From NCBI GenBank assembly GCA_026120035.1, contig JALRME010000012.1, forward strand, positions 496,001 through 560,000: a stretch of DNA of 64,000 nucleotides. Direction: 5' to 3'. A model generated the notes under the pieces. It worked only from the letters and a program-made list of their open reading frames with translations. It was not told the DNA's origin and ran no database searches. Source of the stretch: Coleophoma eucalyptorum (Eukaryota > Ascomycota > Leotiomycetes > Helotiales > Dermateaceae). Shown one piece after another: positions 10,213 through 23,229 of this stretch. How positions within the stretch are numbered: position 1 is the first letter of the stretch; each line of letters opens with the position of its first letter. A program made the position numbers and the translations under genes.

Positions 10213-10764
10213 CTAGAAACCCCTTCCACCACCTCGGCCACGTCCACCTCTGAATCCTCCACCACCCCGTCCTCTACCACCGCGACCTCCCCTGCCTCCT
10301 CTACCTCCTCTGTCAGCACCTCCGGCAGCCTCCTTTCTAGCCTTGTTCTTTGGCTTGGGCGCATCGTCAATCAAGAGCGTGTCCAGTGGAAGAGAATCGG
10401 GCAGGATATAATATCTGATTGTTGAACCACGGAGGTTGATAGTATCGAGTGAGATCGGATCACGTCCTCGCTGCGTCATCTTCACTGTGCGGAGAGCTGT
10501 GTTCATCTGAGGAGAGACAGATGTAATTGTGCCGTGGATAATTGTGCCTGTTTGGACTGTGAGCGGGGTCCAGGGGAAGTAGGGCCATTGGGGATTTGTA
10601 TACCATTCTTCAACTCAATTGTGACTGTTTCGTTCGCACATTTCATCAAAAACCTACCAGGAGCAACAGAGTCAGTCAGGAGCTTCGCGACGGAGCCTTG
10701 AAGAGTTGAGCTCAGCTTTGGGCACAAGTTGAGAATAGGTTGTAGCTTACCTGACGAGCTTCAT
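10213..10764 (-). CDS. SMD1: Small nuclear ribonucleoprotein Sm D1
   Basis: Exons 10764-10751 (14 nt), 10653-10604 (50 nt) and 10547-10213 give 132 residues. The joined protein starts [19 protein letters not shown] and contains the Sm1 and Sm2 signatures, including [11 protein letters not shown] and [19 protein letters not shown], nearly identical to SmD1 across eukaryotes. It ends in an RG/RGG-rich tail (from about residue 98) like the dimethyl-arginine tail of metazoan SmD1. The protein is part of the heptameric Sm ring on spliceosomal U snRNAs. The very short first coding exon and intron lengths of 97 and 56 nt fit fungal Sm genes. The RG tail is a G/C-rich low-complexity tract that opens a spurious frame on the other strand. 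Confidence 0.96.
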
Positions 10765-11177
10765 GATGAATGTTCTCGGTCTGGTATAAGTTCGCGCCGG
10801 TACGGGGTAGTAGAGTGTCTGGTGGGTATACGGCGGTAGATGTCGAGAGTCGTGGGGGGCACAATATCCTGAAGCTGCTTGAGGCTCTATCCAAATCGCG
10901 AGCTGGAAATTTTGGCGGAAGTGATGCCTAAGGCCGCAATATAGTATCATTAACTCACAGAACAAACATGAAATTAACCAAGCATTTGAGCTTCGCATCT
11001 TTAGAGGCGAGAGTTTCCATATGTCTTAAAACCTTCTCTTTGATATGCCATAAAACTCCCTACCATAAAATATGCGCACTACTATCTACAAGTTCTGATC
11101 CGTCAAACTCCACGCCATACGAATAAAATCGGGGTATACAACGCTGCCACCATACTGATACGGGCCAAAATGATATT
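10765..11177. promoter_or_regulatory. SmD1 upstream region / PKR1 3' side
   Basis: 413 bp between the SmD1 start and the stop of PKR1, both read leftward. It must contain the SmD1 promoter. No distinct element was recognised. Confidence 0.4.
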
Positions 11178-11630
11178 TCATTTGTCTTTCTCGTTTTCTG
11201 AGACTCTTTCCCACTCATCCTCTGTACTGATCTCAGACTTGCTTCCTGAGACTTCGCGGCGAACTTTCAATTCTCCTGCTTTCCTAACCGCTTCAACCTC
11301 CTTGCTCCCTGAACCACTCATGGGCTGTATCTCCGTCTCCGCCTCCGTCTCACTGTCTTCTCCAGAACTTGCGGTCTCTCCAAGCTTCTTTGCTTCCTCG
11401 TCCGCTCTCGCCTGAGCTATGGCGAGCTCCTTGACGAACCAGTTGATGGCAGCCCATAGAGAAGCGCTCAGAAAGGATAGCACCACAAAGTGAATGCTAT
11501 ATGTAGCGACAAGGAGACAAAGGAGGACGAGTTGGAGACATGCGAACGAGACGTTTGTAGCGACAACAAGAGTGGGTGTTGGACCTGGAGTAAAGACAGA
11601 TTCCCAGAGGTTCGTAATGAAGGCAGCCAT
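11178..11630 (-). CDS. PKR1: V-type ATPase assembly factor Pkr1
   Basis: A single exon of 150 residues. The N-terminal half reads LWESVFTPGPTPTLVVATN, then a hydrophobic segment at about 22-42, and SIHFVVLSFLSASLWAAINW as a second one at about 45-64, which is the Pkr1 family core. The C-terminal half is charged, Ser/Glu-rich and probably cytosolic. In yeast Pkr1 is an ER membrane protein needed to assemble the V0 sector of the vacuolar H+-ATPase. It is slightly longer than yeast Pkr1 (about 122 aa) because of the acidic tail. No intron is needed and the start is unambiguous, since the conserved WESVFTPGP begins at residue 9. Confidence 0.92.
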   Translation of the reverse strand: MAAFITNLWESVFTPGPTPTLVVATNVSFACLQLVLLCLLVATYSIHFVVLSFLSASLWAAINWFVKELAIAQARADEEAKKLGETASSGEDSETEAETEIQPMSGSGSKEVEAVRKAGELKVRREVSGSKSEISTEDEWERVSENEKDK

Positions 11631-13407
11631 GGTTGTACAGAAAAGGAATCTCTACTCGAGTGGAATTTAAGGTATTCGTAAAGGGTAGGCGTAGCAGAGG
11701 TGAGAAGCTGGCTCCTGAGAAGGTAGATCTAGGGTTCATCAGTAAACCGAGGAGCATGCAAACATAAGTTGTATTTATAGGAATACCTCGCAATTTGACA
11801 GATCTTAGGAAAGGAAGGCCTCTAGACGCAGATTTAACAGATAACCTTGAGTAGATGGCTGCCTGAATTTCAAGCAGAGACAACGTGTTTTGTTATGAAC
11901 ATCAGCTTCTGGAAGGCGCGATAATAATCGGTGCCCGCTTCGAGCTTATCTCAGAGAGGGGTTCACGTGACAACGTTTATTTGGTAGGTACTGTACTTGA
12001 TGCTTCATTTATTTCTTCATACTTGGTCTTCTTAAAAAGGTACTAACTGCTCTTCTATTTTCTAAGGATTTGAGATATGCCTACAGAATGGGGATAGCCT
12101 TTTGAGATTCTCCAAAAGTCAGGTTCCATATTCCTGTTACGTATTCCTCGTCAAGCATGTACGTCTATCCACTTACACAGCAGTAACAGGCTCACACGAC
12201 TTTGACCAGAGCTACATGGTTCGTACAACACCAAAGACTTTGAAACAGCATGTGATGATATTCCACGTGCTATAAGAAGCCTTACGTAGACAAACACTAG
12301 ACTTTGGCTACTCTAATTCGTTCTACCAACTTAGTATGAGAAAGCAATACCTAAAGGCAATACATTATATATTTTGGTCACCTCCAGGGCCTTTCAACAA
12401 CTAAGATATAAGCGTTGGTACTATATGATTATCATTTGCGGATACCCCTGGTTTCTTCTCTATCCTTAATGGCTATCATGAATCCCTAGCGCTCGTCGGT
12501 AGGGATCCGAGAAAAAGGTACGACCGTTATAAAACCCACAAGAGCTGGATCTCAGAGTCAATTTCTTGCCAGCCTTGCCCAAGTGAAATCCAATGCCCTA
12601 CTGAGAGAGCTGGTGCCTAAGCCAGACTCTATGCGCCATCGTCGTCTCAATTCCAAGCTTGTCTTCTGGCTGGGGGCCGACATTGTGCCAGGGACAGTAC
12701 TTCAAATGAAGCGAACAAAAATACATAGGCCTGACCCAATTAAAGATAAGTCTCGACAGTTAGAGCTTTAAATATAAGGCGAATTCACATTTCAAACCAC
12801 TAGGCGTAGTGACGAGACGGAAAAGTGACAGACGAATGAAAGGACAATGGAGCCCGATGTGTGAAACTCAAATGCTTTGATGGCTCGAAACGGCAGAGAC
12901 AAACGTACCAGAGAGGAAGACCCCAACACGACTAGACTCTAGAATGCTAACGAGGAATAAACCCTAGTATTTGTGCATAACTTATAGGAATTCGAGAATT
13001 TGCATCCCAATTATCGATAGCAATATACAAATGGAGTTCGAGGTGAAGCCGACTCTCTCCGCACATCAGGGGTTCGCTAAAAGGTCCGTGAGACCATGCC
13101 ATAGACCCTGCACCACCATCCTGGTACAGTAGTACTGCTAACCTAAGGTTTCCATCGTCGTTGACACAGCTACACTTCTTCAACACCAGCCAGCTTATTA
13201 AAACCGCGTACGCTGGAAGAGACAACACCATTAACCCCCTTAACTGATCATCAAGTCTAAAGACTCACGATCTGAGCAGGCTCATGGTAACTTTCCTACC
13301 ATGCTGGCCTGGTCATTCTCGGAGTAGTATCCCCAAGGAAACGACGAGCTTAGCGCACACTCCCTTCCAGACAAGACTGTACAATTGATTAGGAGATCAT
13401 TGGTATC
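11631..13407. other. Intergenic between PKR1 and the F-box gene
   Basis: 1.78 kb separating divergent genes. Scattered short frames (for example 12583-12771 and 12947-13231) look like chance: they have no recognisable motif and no splice partners. I see no repeat or RNA gene. Confidence 0.5.
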
Positions 13408-16400
13408 ATGACGACCGGTTTCCCCAGTCCTGATGCGCTGAGCGACACCGCGTCTCAACCCGATGAACAGCTGACGGCGATCCCTAAAACCTCAGCGGCC
13501 ACCCAAGCGGTCAATGATTCGAAGCACTCCAGTATCGGAGCAGGACAAACCATGGCAGCCTCAGAGCAAGGAGGATTACAGAACTCCGAAAAGGTTGCGA
13601 TGGACGCAAAGACCAAGATCTCAAGTCTATTGAAGGACAAAGAGAGAGAATGGACCGCGGTAGCCGAGAAGAAAGGGCCACTACGACTTTTGGATCTGCC
13701 CATGGACGTTCTCAAGGAAATAGTCAAGGAGGTGAATATCCGGTGTATGCATACTGTGTTCTATATAGAAGCTGATTAATTGCCATCTAGGTAACCCATA
13801 CAAATGACCTCACAGCTTTAGCCCTTACCCATTCCGCCTTACACAACCTTGCCATACCTCACATCTACTCTCGATTCGACATTGTCTGGCCGGACGCTCA
13901 TGCGACAAGCGATCCACGGACAGGTGTCGATGCTCTCACGTATGGATTGGCAACGCTTTGTATGGGAAACGTGCTTCTTGCTCCAGCCGAGGAGCAGACT
14001 GTTACATGCTGGAATTGCGGTACGAGCAACACTGTTGAGTGTAATCATGGATTCGAGTCTGGTGCCAGGGTGGGCCAGAGACAGCTCGGAAACCAATATC
14101 CCCAATTTACGCGAAAATTCTCCCTAGGAAATGGTCCTGCAGACTGGGTGCAGGAATATCTCATTACGAAGGAGAGTGGAAAGATGTTAGGAACACTAGT
14201 CGCGCTCGCGGTGGCTAGGATGACAAACCTCGAGACCTTTGTCTGGGACATGCCTACAGGTGTACTGCGCGATGTTTGGCTTGCGCTCTCGTCTTTGCAG
14301 AACAGGGCTGCTAAACAAGAATGTCGTTTGGAACGAGTCTGGGTACGCTGGCACGATAATTCGGATCCCTCAAATATGCCTCCAGGACAAAACCCGAGCC
14401 CGTCTTCAAATCCAACCTCACAGATTCTTGCGGGCAGTACTATGACTTCAGTTGGATGGGTATTACCGGTTGCAAATGGGCCAAATCAGGGGTTGCACAG
14501 CCAACCAAGTGTGACTTCGTATGCGCAAAGTAGGGTTGAGTATCCTACATTCAGCGTTCTTCCGCCTTTGAAAAGCTTATCTGTTTTGGATGTGGATGAA
14601 GTTGATTATTTGGACGAGATGAGCGTTTTGATTGCTAATTCAAAACATCGACTCCGCGAGCTTCGGGTAGGCATCTCTGCAAAGGCAATCAACCGTGATT
14701 TTGCGTTGGCTTGGGATGGCCCTAACCTGCAACAAGTTGACCATAAAGCGCAGTGGCCAGGGGCAAGCACTATTGGGAACAAGAGACTCGGAGGCGTCCT
14801 TGGTATCTTGCTTGGAAGGGTTTTTGACATACGCAAAAAGCAGACTGCAAGATCAGATCGAAGGGACTTGCGTACTTCAATGGCTTCATCTACGCCAATA
14901 CCGCCAGATAGCTTGATCTCAGAGATGCAGCAAGAGTTGACCAACACAACAGGGATGACGGACATCGTATCAGATGGGCATAGCATTGTGGAAGGTTCAA
15001 TTGAACAGAATTCTGCGCCAGTTTCTCCTGATCACGAATCTGTACCTGACCTATCTCCATCCGCAGTTGCCACATCCAACGGGCAATCGCCTTTGGTGTC
15101 GGATGATTCGACTAACACAACGTCTACAATGTCAGGAGTTGATGCAGGTCAATCAGATATAGATTCTCTGACAGCTCTGATTTCTGCTCATAGCATTGTA
15201 CCCAGCGTCGATGCACAAGAAGCAGGGAACCAGCAGGCCGAGACCCCGAATATGCTACCACTAAGGCGTTCCAAATGCCAAAGTAAACGATCATCACATT
15301 TTTCCGAAAATTCGATGGTCGCTAGAGAAAGACTTGATGGCAAACTGAGACTACAGACACTCGAATTAGAGAGAGTTCCCTTATCTGTGGCAGTGCTGCA
15401 GAAGGCGTTCGACTGGTCAGTTCTGACCTGTCTCACGATACTAGACTGCCCTCAGTATGACAGGCTATGGAGTATGCTTCGAAGGCACTTCCAACCAACA
15501 CCTGTTGGCGTTAACATACCATCAGCAAGGCACGGCTCAAGTGCAACAACACTACAGTATCATTTGAATCTCAAGAAAATCCACACGGATGCTGCCTGTC
15601 CTGCTCTAATCACATTCTTGAAGGAGACTTTAGCTCCAAATACGCTCGAAGTCTTATTTTTGCAAGACCGGAAGCGATCGACTGCCTCCAGTATAACAAT
15701 TGTAAGGCAAATGATTTCTGTTGGCAATATATATCTGACTTGTCATCTAGGATGCTATATATCGTGGGCCGTTGAAGCGTCATCGAGGAAGTCTTAGGAA
15801 ACTCATGCTTGATAGTTCCGACAGGATGCCCAGAGGGCCAACCAGTGCATCTGAGAGCACTAGATGGAGAGCGTGGATGCCTACGCGAGACGTACTCAAT
15901 TTCATCACAAGTGGGCGAATGTCTAGTATACGAGAATTGAGCATTGCAATCGACTACAAGGACTGGGTACGTTTCCTGACCTACATATCAAAACACCGTT
16001 GAACATTGGATAAACTAATATTTAATAGCACCATTTCCTTCAAAGGCTGCCGCAGATTCCCCACCTTCGATCATTGAACATCCCATTCATTGCAGATCAC
16101 GTAACGCCTGCTTTTGATCCTCGGGAGCTCGCACTCCAAGTTGTTGATGTGATTGTATTACGACCAGAGATTGAACTCTGTTACATGGGCGTTTCCCACA
16201 AATGCTTTGAAATTTTGGAGAACCGACCTCACGATGATATTCATGGAATGGGTGACACCCACTCAAGCGGAGTAAATGGAGGTGCAGGCGCCGTCACCGA
16301 TGATGATGAAGATGAAGACGAGGATGATGGTAGTGATGAAGAGGAAGAGGATGACGATGATGACGGTACTGCCATTGCTCAACCTGCGATTGATCCGGAT

Positions 16401-16556
16401 GAGACGGAGTCCGAGATGTCGGATCACGACGACTCGGATACAGATTCTTATGACGGTTCAGAAGATGGACGATCAAAGTTGCGACTCAGATTGAGGGAGA
16501 TCTTGTTCTACGATGACAAGGTGGCCATCTTCAAGGCTCGCCATGGCAAGCTGTAA
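13408..16556 (+). CDS. F-box domain protein with acidic C-terminus
   Basis: Four exons, 13408-13731, 13791-15701, 15751-15966 and 16029-16556, all joined in phase 0, give 992 residues. An F-box-like segment at about 91-140 (PLRLLDLPMDVLKEIVKEV followed by a helical THTNDLTALALTHSALHNLA) comes after a disordered N-terminus. A CWNC...C motif lies near residue 190. Leu-rich segments such as LPPLKSLSVLDVDEVDYLDEM suggest divergent leucine-rich repeats. A Ser/Thr-rich disordered stretch spans about 400-520. The last 100 residues include a run of Asp/Glu (about 905-945). F-box proteins bring substrates to SCF ubiquitin ligases through Skp1; the substrate is unknown. Each splice joint restores continuity (for example KEV-THTNDL). 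All three introns are 48-62 nt. Confidence 0.85.
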
Positions 16557-17500
16557 AAGCGCGGTTGGATCGGGGAGTCCTGGATTGACGTGGTGAGGGA
16601 TATTGCACCACAAAAAACAACAACAACGACGACTTAGCAACATGTTCCTGGCGTTAATAGGGGTAGTGGAATATAGCATCGTCTCTTGCGGAGTCTGGAT
16701 TAGCCGGAGTTTTGCGAGGTATATCCTCCTTATTGTTGAAGGATAGTGGGGTAAGGCAAAGGCAGGGAAGGGAAAACTTAGCATGTATGACACTACCATC
16801 AGTTTAGTTCAGCGAGTTGCAAGGCGAGGTACAAAGATAGTTAGAGGTCTAATGGAGAGAGGGTATCAACCTTCAAGTCATTCGATATGCCTTTTCAGAC
16901 CCACGACTCTTGGCGGATCGTGGTGGGTTTTGAGCGATGTGCAGCATGAATGCATCGTTATACCTAACCTTGATAAATCGTATTTGTATGGTCGAGTGAT
17001 AGTACTGCTGTTTCTCTTTCTGGAATCCTCATATCCATATCGGGAAATCTCATGCCAAGTTGCGCAAATGCCAGATGTGATCCTCAACCTCTTTTTGGAC
17101 AACTTTTTAAGTCTGATGCTCATGGGCCTGGTCCTGATTCACGGATAGTAAATTGCACACCACCACGGTGACATCCTTCCCTTCCCTTCCTGAGAAACCC
17201 TTTTTGTCTCGTGTGATTTTCTGCGCAGGTTGGGATTGATCGGATGCTTGTAAGGCAGGTATAAAATGCGTTTTATTCCTGGGTGTTGTCCATCTAGGTT
17301 TTTTTTCCCTCGATTCGATGGGGAATCCGTTCCTTGTACCGAAGGAGGCAGGATGGAGGACGGATGCCGGATCACGGATGACGAATGGATGGGATGGTGT
17401 GCCTTGATGACGATCAAACATCATGCAGACCGGCATACCGCTGTGGCCTTATGTATAGTACTGTACCCTTACTCCATAGTCGCGATGGGATTCAGTGGCT

Positions 17501-17524
17501 GGCGGACTGGCGGACTGGCGGACT
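17501..17524. repeat. Three tandem copies of an 8-bp unit (GGCGGACT)
   Basis: Three exact copies in a row, followed by a partial GGC. No function is evident. Confidence 0.9.
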
Positions 17525-19020
17525 GGCAGCTCAGCCCTTCGGTCAGAGGTTTCTTGAAGGGTTTGGCTGTGGGTGTGGAACTGCGTGCATCCCTCCCCCC
17601 CATTCTAAAAACTGCCTCGATACCTGGCTGCTATGCAGATGCACAGCCTTGCCAAGACCACTACCTCATCTTCAGACGATAGGCGTGCTGGAGTCGCGAT
17701 CGTGCCAAGCCGTGTGTTATGATTGAATGACTTTGGTTAAGGAAGGGGCTTTGTTGTGGGATGCTTCGGATGGCATGGTATGATTTTTCTCTTGCTACGG
17801 AACTTAGGGAGGTACGATATTTGACATGCTTGCAAACTAGGGACGAGAAGGAAATCAAAGCGGGAGTGTGTATTTGTCACGTCGTCATTGTCCCTTTTGA
17901 CTTTCTAGCTCGTGCGACTGGCGACGAGAGGTTGATCGATGCGAAGATAGATAGATATCTTGGTTGGACAGGTTTCGACATGATATTTTCTGCCGCTCCC
18001 GCAGGTTGATTAGAAACTGGTCGGACATGGCGATAAGAGAGATAGAGGAAGATGTTGAGATAGTGTCTAATGTTCTAATGTATAAGGCAATGCACCTGAG
18101 GGACGGTACTGCGACGTAAGGCAAGGCACAGTAAGTAAGGTAGAGGGTAGTTAATTTGGCAGGAGGGTACGGAATGGTAGCCGTACCATCCATCGCTTAT
18201 GCATCATGAATGACAGTTTCGTTTCATTCCTGAGCTCGTATCACATTTCATCACTAAGTTGATTTATCACAAGCTGAGATACGGTATGGGCCCTGCCAGT
18301 TGCGTGATTTAACCTGATGCCTACCTAGCATCGTTCTGGGAATAATATCTGCTTGCTATACCTACCTACTATACTCAGTCTGCCTACCTTGTTTTGTTTC
18401 CTTGTTGTCACTCGAGCTGTTACCACATTGGCCAAGGGGGGTTAATTAGTTGTCTTTGCGAGTTACGCGAGCCGACAAACCCCGATGGCCCCGTTTCTGA
18501 CCATGCGAGCGAGAATACAGGAGGCTTCGGTTAAAAGGGGATTTCTCGTTACAAGTTTCCTTAGGAGTGTCCCTCTACCTACTCATTTGAGGCGTGGATG
18601 GGTATATCGGAACTACGTTATTTGTCCGGATCCACGAGGCTGCAGTCTTTCGCCCGCAATTGTCGTCGCTGTCGCCGAGCCGTCGACCTCGATTTAGATT
18701 AACCCAAAGCCTTCTGCACGCTCCCCTGCCTTCTAGAAGGGCTATAGAAGGATGTTAGCGTTGAAAGGATGCAAGAGAAGCCAGAGGGGGTTGTTCTGAG
18801 ATCGACCTATGACGGCTCGAGCGAATGACGATAGCGATGTAGTAGAGGATCTGGTCGACGACTTTGTTGTTCCTCTATCTCTAGATTTTCGCTATTCTTC
18901 AAGGTATCGCGTCCTTGTGAATTGAATTGTGGACAGTTGCAACTTCCTTGTCCTCGTCCTTGAGCTTGGCCCCTTGTAGAAGTGCAATTTCGCTGGCGGG
19001 AAAATGGTAAAGCCCTCATC

Positions 19021-19390
19021 TCAATCCTCGGCCAAGGCTGAGGTTGTAGAAGAGCAGGATACAAAGTCGGAAAGCAAGTTGGAATGAGTAAATGAATGCC
19101 AAGACTTGACCCTAATATCGTCGACAGTAACTGTGACAGTGCATGCTGATCCTCGCTCTTCGCCTGCAAATTGGATGTGTGGTAATTCCCAGATATCTAC
19201 CGGACCGGGTTCTTTTGGCACAGCCAAATTGGTTGCATGAGCATCTTCGTTGCCTGAGGTATGACGATTGTGGTGATGGTTTTAGTAGTACCGGCATCTT
19301 ACCATGTGCTTTACAACCTGCTTGATTGCATTTGCATGTCTTGTGGGCGAGGATGATGATTGTATATGTTGGGGTGTAATTGTGCGACAT
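19021..19390 (-). CDS. Weak candidate: two-exon small protein
   Basis: Exons 19390-19303 and 19253-19021 would join across a 49-nt intron with a GTAAGA donor, an ACTAA branch-like site and a CTCAG acceptor, giving 106 residues (starting MSHNYTPTY) without interruption. The exon-1 part contains CKCNQAGC. I do not recognise the product and no conserved domain is visible. Support is limited to intact splice signals and an open frame in both exons, which could occur by chance in 6.7 kb of non-coding DNA. Confidence 0.22.
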
Positions 19391-22300
19391 GCATGCAAAT
19401 CACATTGTGTCGAAACCTGCGTCTTTTGCTTCAACCATCAGAATGAAAGGGGCCCCGCCAAATGCCGTCGTTTTTCCGTGTGCCCAGAGGGCTGAGCTGC
19501 AGCGCGCTGCAATGCGCTGCAACGCCAGTCCTGCCGTGGAAATCCGGGTGGAGATTGCTTGTCTCTCTTAAACTCTGGAGTTCAAGTATGGAGACAAAGA
19601 CCCAGATGCCATTGATAATGAGCGCTAATGGAAGAAATCAGCAGATGGGATACTGTGCTGGAGTTGGAAATGATGTACGCGCAGGCAAATTCAAACGTAC
19701 CCAGCTTCTCGTACCGGTCATCACATCAAACCATCAAAGCAAAACTCTCTGCATGATCATTTAATCATGGTCACTCTGTCGTGCGTTCAAACAGTGAAGG
19801 GGTCCTAGATTTACCCACCGCGGTCAGCCGCCAAGACACTGCACGTAATTGCACGAATCCAGGAACAAGAAACAGGCACGCAGATGGTAGTCAGGCACAG
19901 GAACAAGAACAGTAACGTAGTTCCAAGCGGGCCGGTTTCTATTTCTCCTTCTTCTGGAGAAGCATCATTCGGTTGCGGAAGGATGAGGAAGGTTTTGTAT
20001 GATGCTCCCACGATTATGCCAGCACAATTGTAGTTGTGCACCACCGCAGTCGCTACAACCACTACAGCATGAGGCTAACGGTACCTCCGCCCACAGCTTA
20101 AGGTTTGTGTGAGACATGGTAACTCGTGTCTATTGTCCGAGTTGATGATTGTGCACAAGACGAGAGACGAACATGTTACATCCCGTTTTGCGATGAATAT
20201 GATCGCCGGTCCGACGTTCGTTAGCATCGCGCTTTGAAGGAATGATTGCGAGGGAGAGAATGCTGCTGGGCATGGTGCAAATGAATATACAGCCTAGAAT
20301 GCGAGTCTGGCGCGAACTACTTCGTACAGAAGTCGAGCTCACGATTGGTGTTTGGTGGTGCATGTTAAACCCTGACACAATACCTGCGCAGCGGTGCCAT
20401 CCTGGTGATCTTCATCGCTGTGATTCGATGAAGGCGTCGCCGCACTCCACTTTCAAGGCACAAGCCTACCTTTACTTGGATTCTAGCTCGCCCAACGCCG
20501 GACTGGCAGAGCGCTATTTTGCCCTTATCATAGAAGCACGCGTATGGTGAACGTGAACATGGACATGCATGCTGTGATGGCCATTAAATCATTCGAGTTC
20601 TTGGGGTCCCTGGGTCACCTCCAAAGCTTCCCGCTTCACTTTCTGGATCGACTTGAGCGCTGCCCGCCCTGGCCTAGTCCAGACACGGCGCTCACTGTAT
20701 CCCACGACAACATGTACGGAAATACTTCGCCTAGAAATCTGAACCAGTGGATAGTTGATGCTTTGGCCTTGTCCCCACATCACGAGTGTGGATTGGCAGG
20801 TACCAGATACAGATCCATACTCTCAGCCAAGGGCCAGTAGCGATCGGGCTCCCCTCGAGCATCAGGACTCCTTTTCCGACCCTCGCGAGAAAGGGTCGTC
20901 GAATGATCACAACATGCAGGCTGACTGGCTGGGCTGGCTGTGAGGAACTGTGAAAGGATCTGATTGATTTGCGCTGTTTGGACCGTCTTGAATAAGGTCC
21001 GGATCCCAAGGAGCGCATGGAGCATTCTCAGAGCTGAGTTCTTCACGTCTTCTGGAAAGACCGTTGCAACTTGGCTGCAAAGGGAAGCGTTCTTCCGACA
21101 CCCGCACGACGCATAGTTCTAGTTCTGGTTCTAGTTAGCAGCGTCCTGGAGCCGGGGGAGGGCCGGTCATGGTTATGCGAGGTTATTCGGTGCGGTTGCT
21201 GGCTGTGCTGGCGGGCGTCAGACTGGAGGGAGGAACCCTCCGTCGCAAGTAATAGCAGTAATAGCAGCGCAGCCATTGGCATCGCGCGGTCTTGTGGTAC
21301 TGGTGCAAGACTCGTGCCAGGAGTGGTGCCGCAATGACATCCTACTCTTGCAGGGAGTCGGCCAGTGACCTCAAACAGCTGTAAAAACCTTAATTGACAT
21401 TCGGTGACTCGCTCGGATAGACCGATCTGGGGGAAGAATGGCAGCAAATTTGAGATGAAAATGCGTATCGAGGGCTCGCGAAAGGGGCATCCCTGGTGAG
21501 TGTCGGTGGGTTGCTGGCTCCCACCAATGCCTCCTCGTTCTTGCTAGCCATGGATCTCGCTGTCGCCGTGCTGTTAAGATGACTATTGTGGGCAGCTACT
21601 GTCGGTACCTATCCGGCTTCCCTGGTCTGTTTTGGCGTGCTGCTCGTCTGTCTTTCTCATTCCGTCTCCTTCTCCGAAGAATGGCCCTCGCGATCCCCTC
21701 ATCCGTTGCTCTTCCCCTCTAGATCCATCCCACCACCACAGAGCGTAAGATGCAGCAGCGGTTGATCTGCAGAGAGGCACAGGCACTGGGTGACGATTCC
21801 AAGGTTGCCATACGTACATACAAACAAACATACATACAGTGGTATCACCTCCCGCAAACCCTTCTATCTGCTATCTCCTGTCGCGTTAGTCGACTGCTCA
21901 CGACATGACTTGTCACTGTTTCCCGGCGGGCTCTTTTGAGACAGGGAGACTCGCACTGCTATTGGCTGCATCGTGTCGTCTGCGTCGCCCTCGTCTGTAA
22001 TACGACATTACCCACAGCTATCTATCACTATCACTAAGCATCTCTCTGTCTGGGTGCCACCCTCTAAAGCTGCCTCATATCCATTGCTATGCTTGGCTGG
22101 AAACCCCTCATGAATATCATCTGGTGCATAATCATTGGCATTGACTCATGGTCTCATTGTATCAGAGCAAGAGAGAGCAGAGGCATGACGAAGCAAAACA
22201 CCATGCAGCACGCTGCACAGCGGCGAAGTGGCCGCCAGCTTTTGCCCGCGGTCGGCACGATGTACCTTTCTCAATTCAGATCAAACGCATCTATCTCAAT

Positions 22301-22886
22301 TAACTGAGACCTCATCTTATCACAGTGGGTTAGACCGTGTGCAGCAAGTTGAAGCACGTTGAAGCACCCTGAGGTCTGCAGCAGGCACATCACATCTCAT
22401 CGACCCCTGGTCATTACTACTTTCAACTTGTCAGTGCTTCAGGATCTCATCGTCACAATCACGAGACTCTGAAGAGCAGGGTCCTATTGTTAACCGTTGA
22501 CTTCTGTCCAACGGCGGTGTGGGCAGCGAGGAAAGAAACTGGCTGTGCGTGCGTTGAGTGCGTGCGCTGCTTGAGAAAGCCTTACCGTCGCACTAGGATT
22601 CTTTTTGACGTGCCACTCCCACGTTTAACCTGGACCGTCGACCCAAAGAACGGGAGTGTAGGTCTGCAGGGAATCTTGCGTTTCCATAAACCATTCATAT
22701 TGGCAAGGGGCAATGACCCTGGAGCTGCCCCATGTCTCTTGTCCCTCAGAGCAAGCAAGTCAGAAGAGGACCAGCAAGGGATCGAATCCTTCACGAGATG
22801 TTCGCCAAGCTAGCAAAGATCTACCAATGGCGTGAATACCTCCACAGCACCCAGTCCCGGTCGTCTCTCAGGTCCTCGTCCTGGTT

Positions 22887-22916
22887 CAGTCCCAGTCCCA
22901 GTCCCAGTCCCAGTCC
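22887..22916. repeat. Five tandem copies of the hexamer CAGTCC
   Basis: Exact (CAGTCC)5 about 315 bp upstream of the C2H2 regulator's first ATG. It probably lies in its promoter or leader. Confidence 0.9.
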
Positions 22917-23229
22917 TAGTCTGATCTGGCAGCGAATCTACCGGACGCGACCCAACCTGCCCACTGGTCTCTTCCTCTACTTTATAGCCTTGTCCCCATG
23001 TCAATCGAGACGTAGGGGCCATCATCATCATATCTCATGCTCTTGAATCCGTCAGGCCTTCAGTCGAAAATAGCGTCTCCTATCTCGACTATCCTCGAGT
23101 ATTACTACATCTACAGCTGCCTCGCCTCACCCTACACCGATTGCTTCATCCAGCAGCTTTATATCTTTCCCATCTCGTCCCGTCTGACGCATCTTACTAC
23201 GTCCTCACTCGTCTAAATCTTCTTCACGT

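Larger units (their letters stand above)
16557..23229. other. 6.7 kb gene-poor region upstream of the C2H2 regulator
   Basis: No recognisable gene on either strand. Base composition is not strongly A/T-shifted, so it does not look like RIP-mutated transposon DNA. It contains small tandem repeats (17501-17524, 22887-22916) and pyrimidine-rich sequence from about 22950 to 23229 that resembles a 5' leader of the following gene. One weak spliced candidate lies at 19021-19390. Confidence 0.5.

Noticed and set aside
10063..10425. Ser/Thr-rich 120-codon plus-strand frame
   Set aside because: Antisense of the RG-rich tail of SmD1.
22785..22805. tRNA B-box-like GGATCGAATCC
   Set aside because: No A box, no anticodon arm and no acceptor stem at the right spacing.
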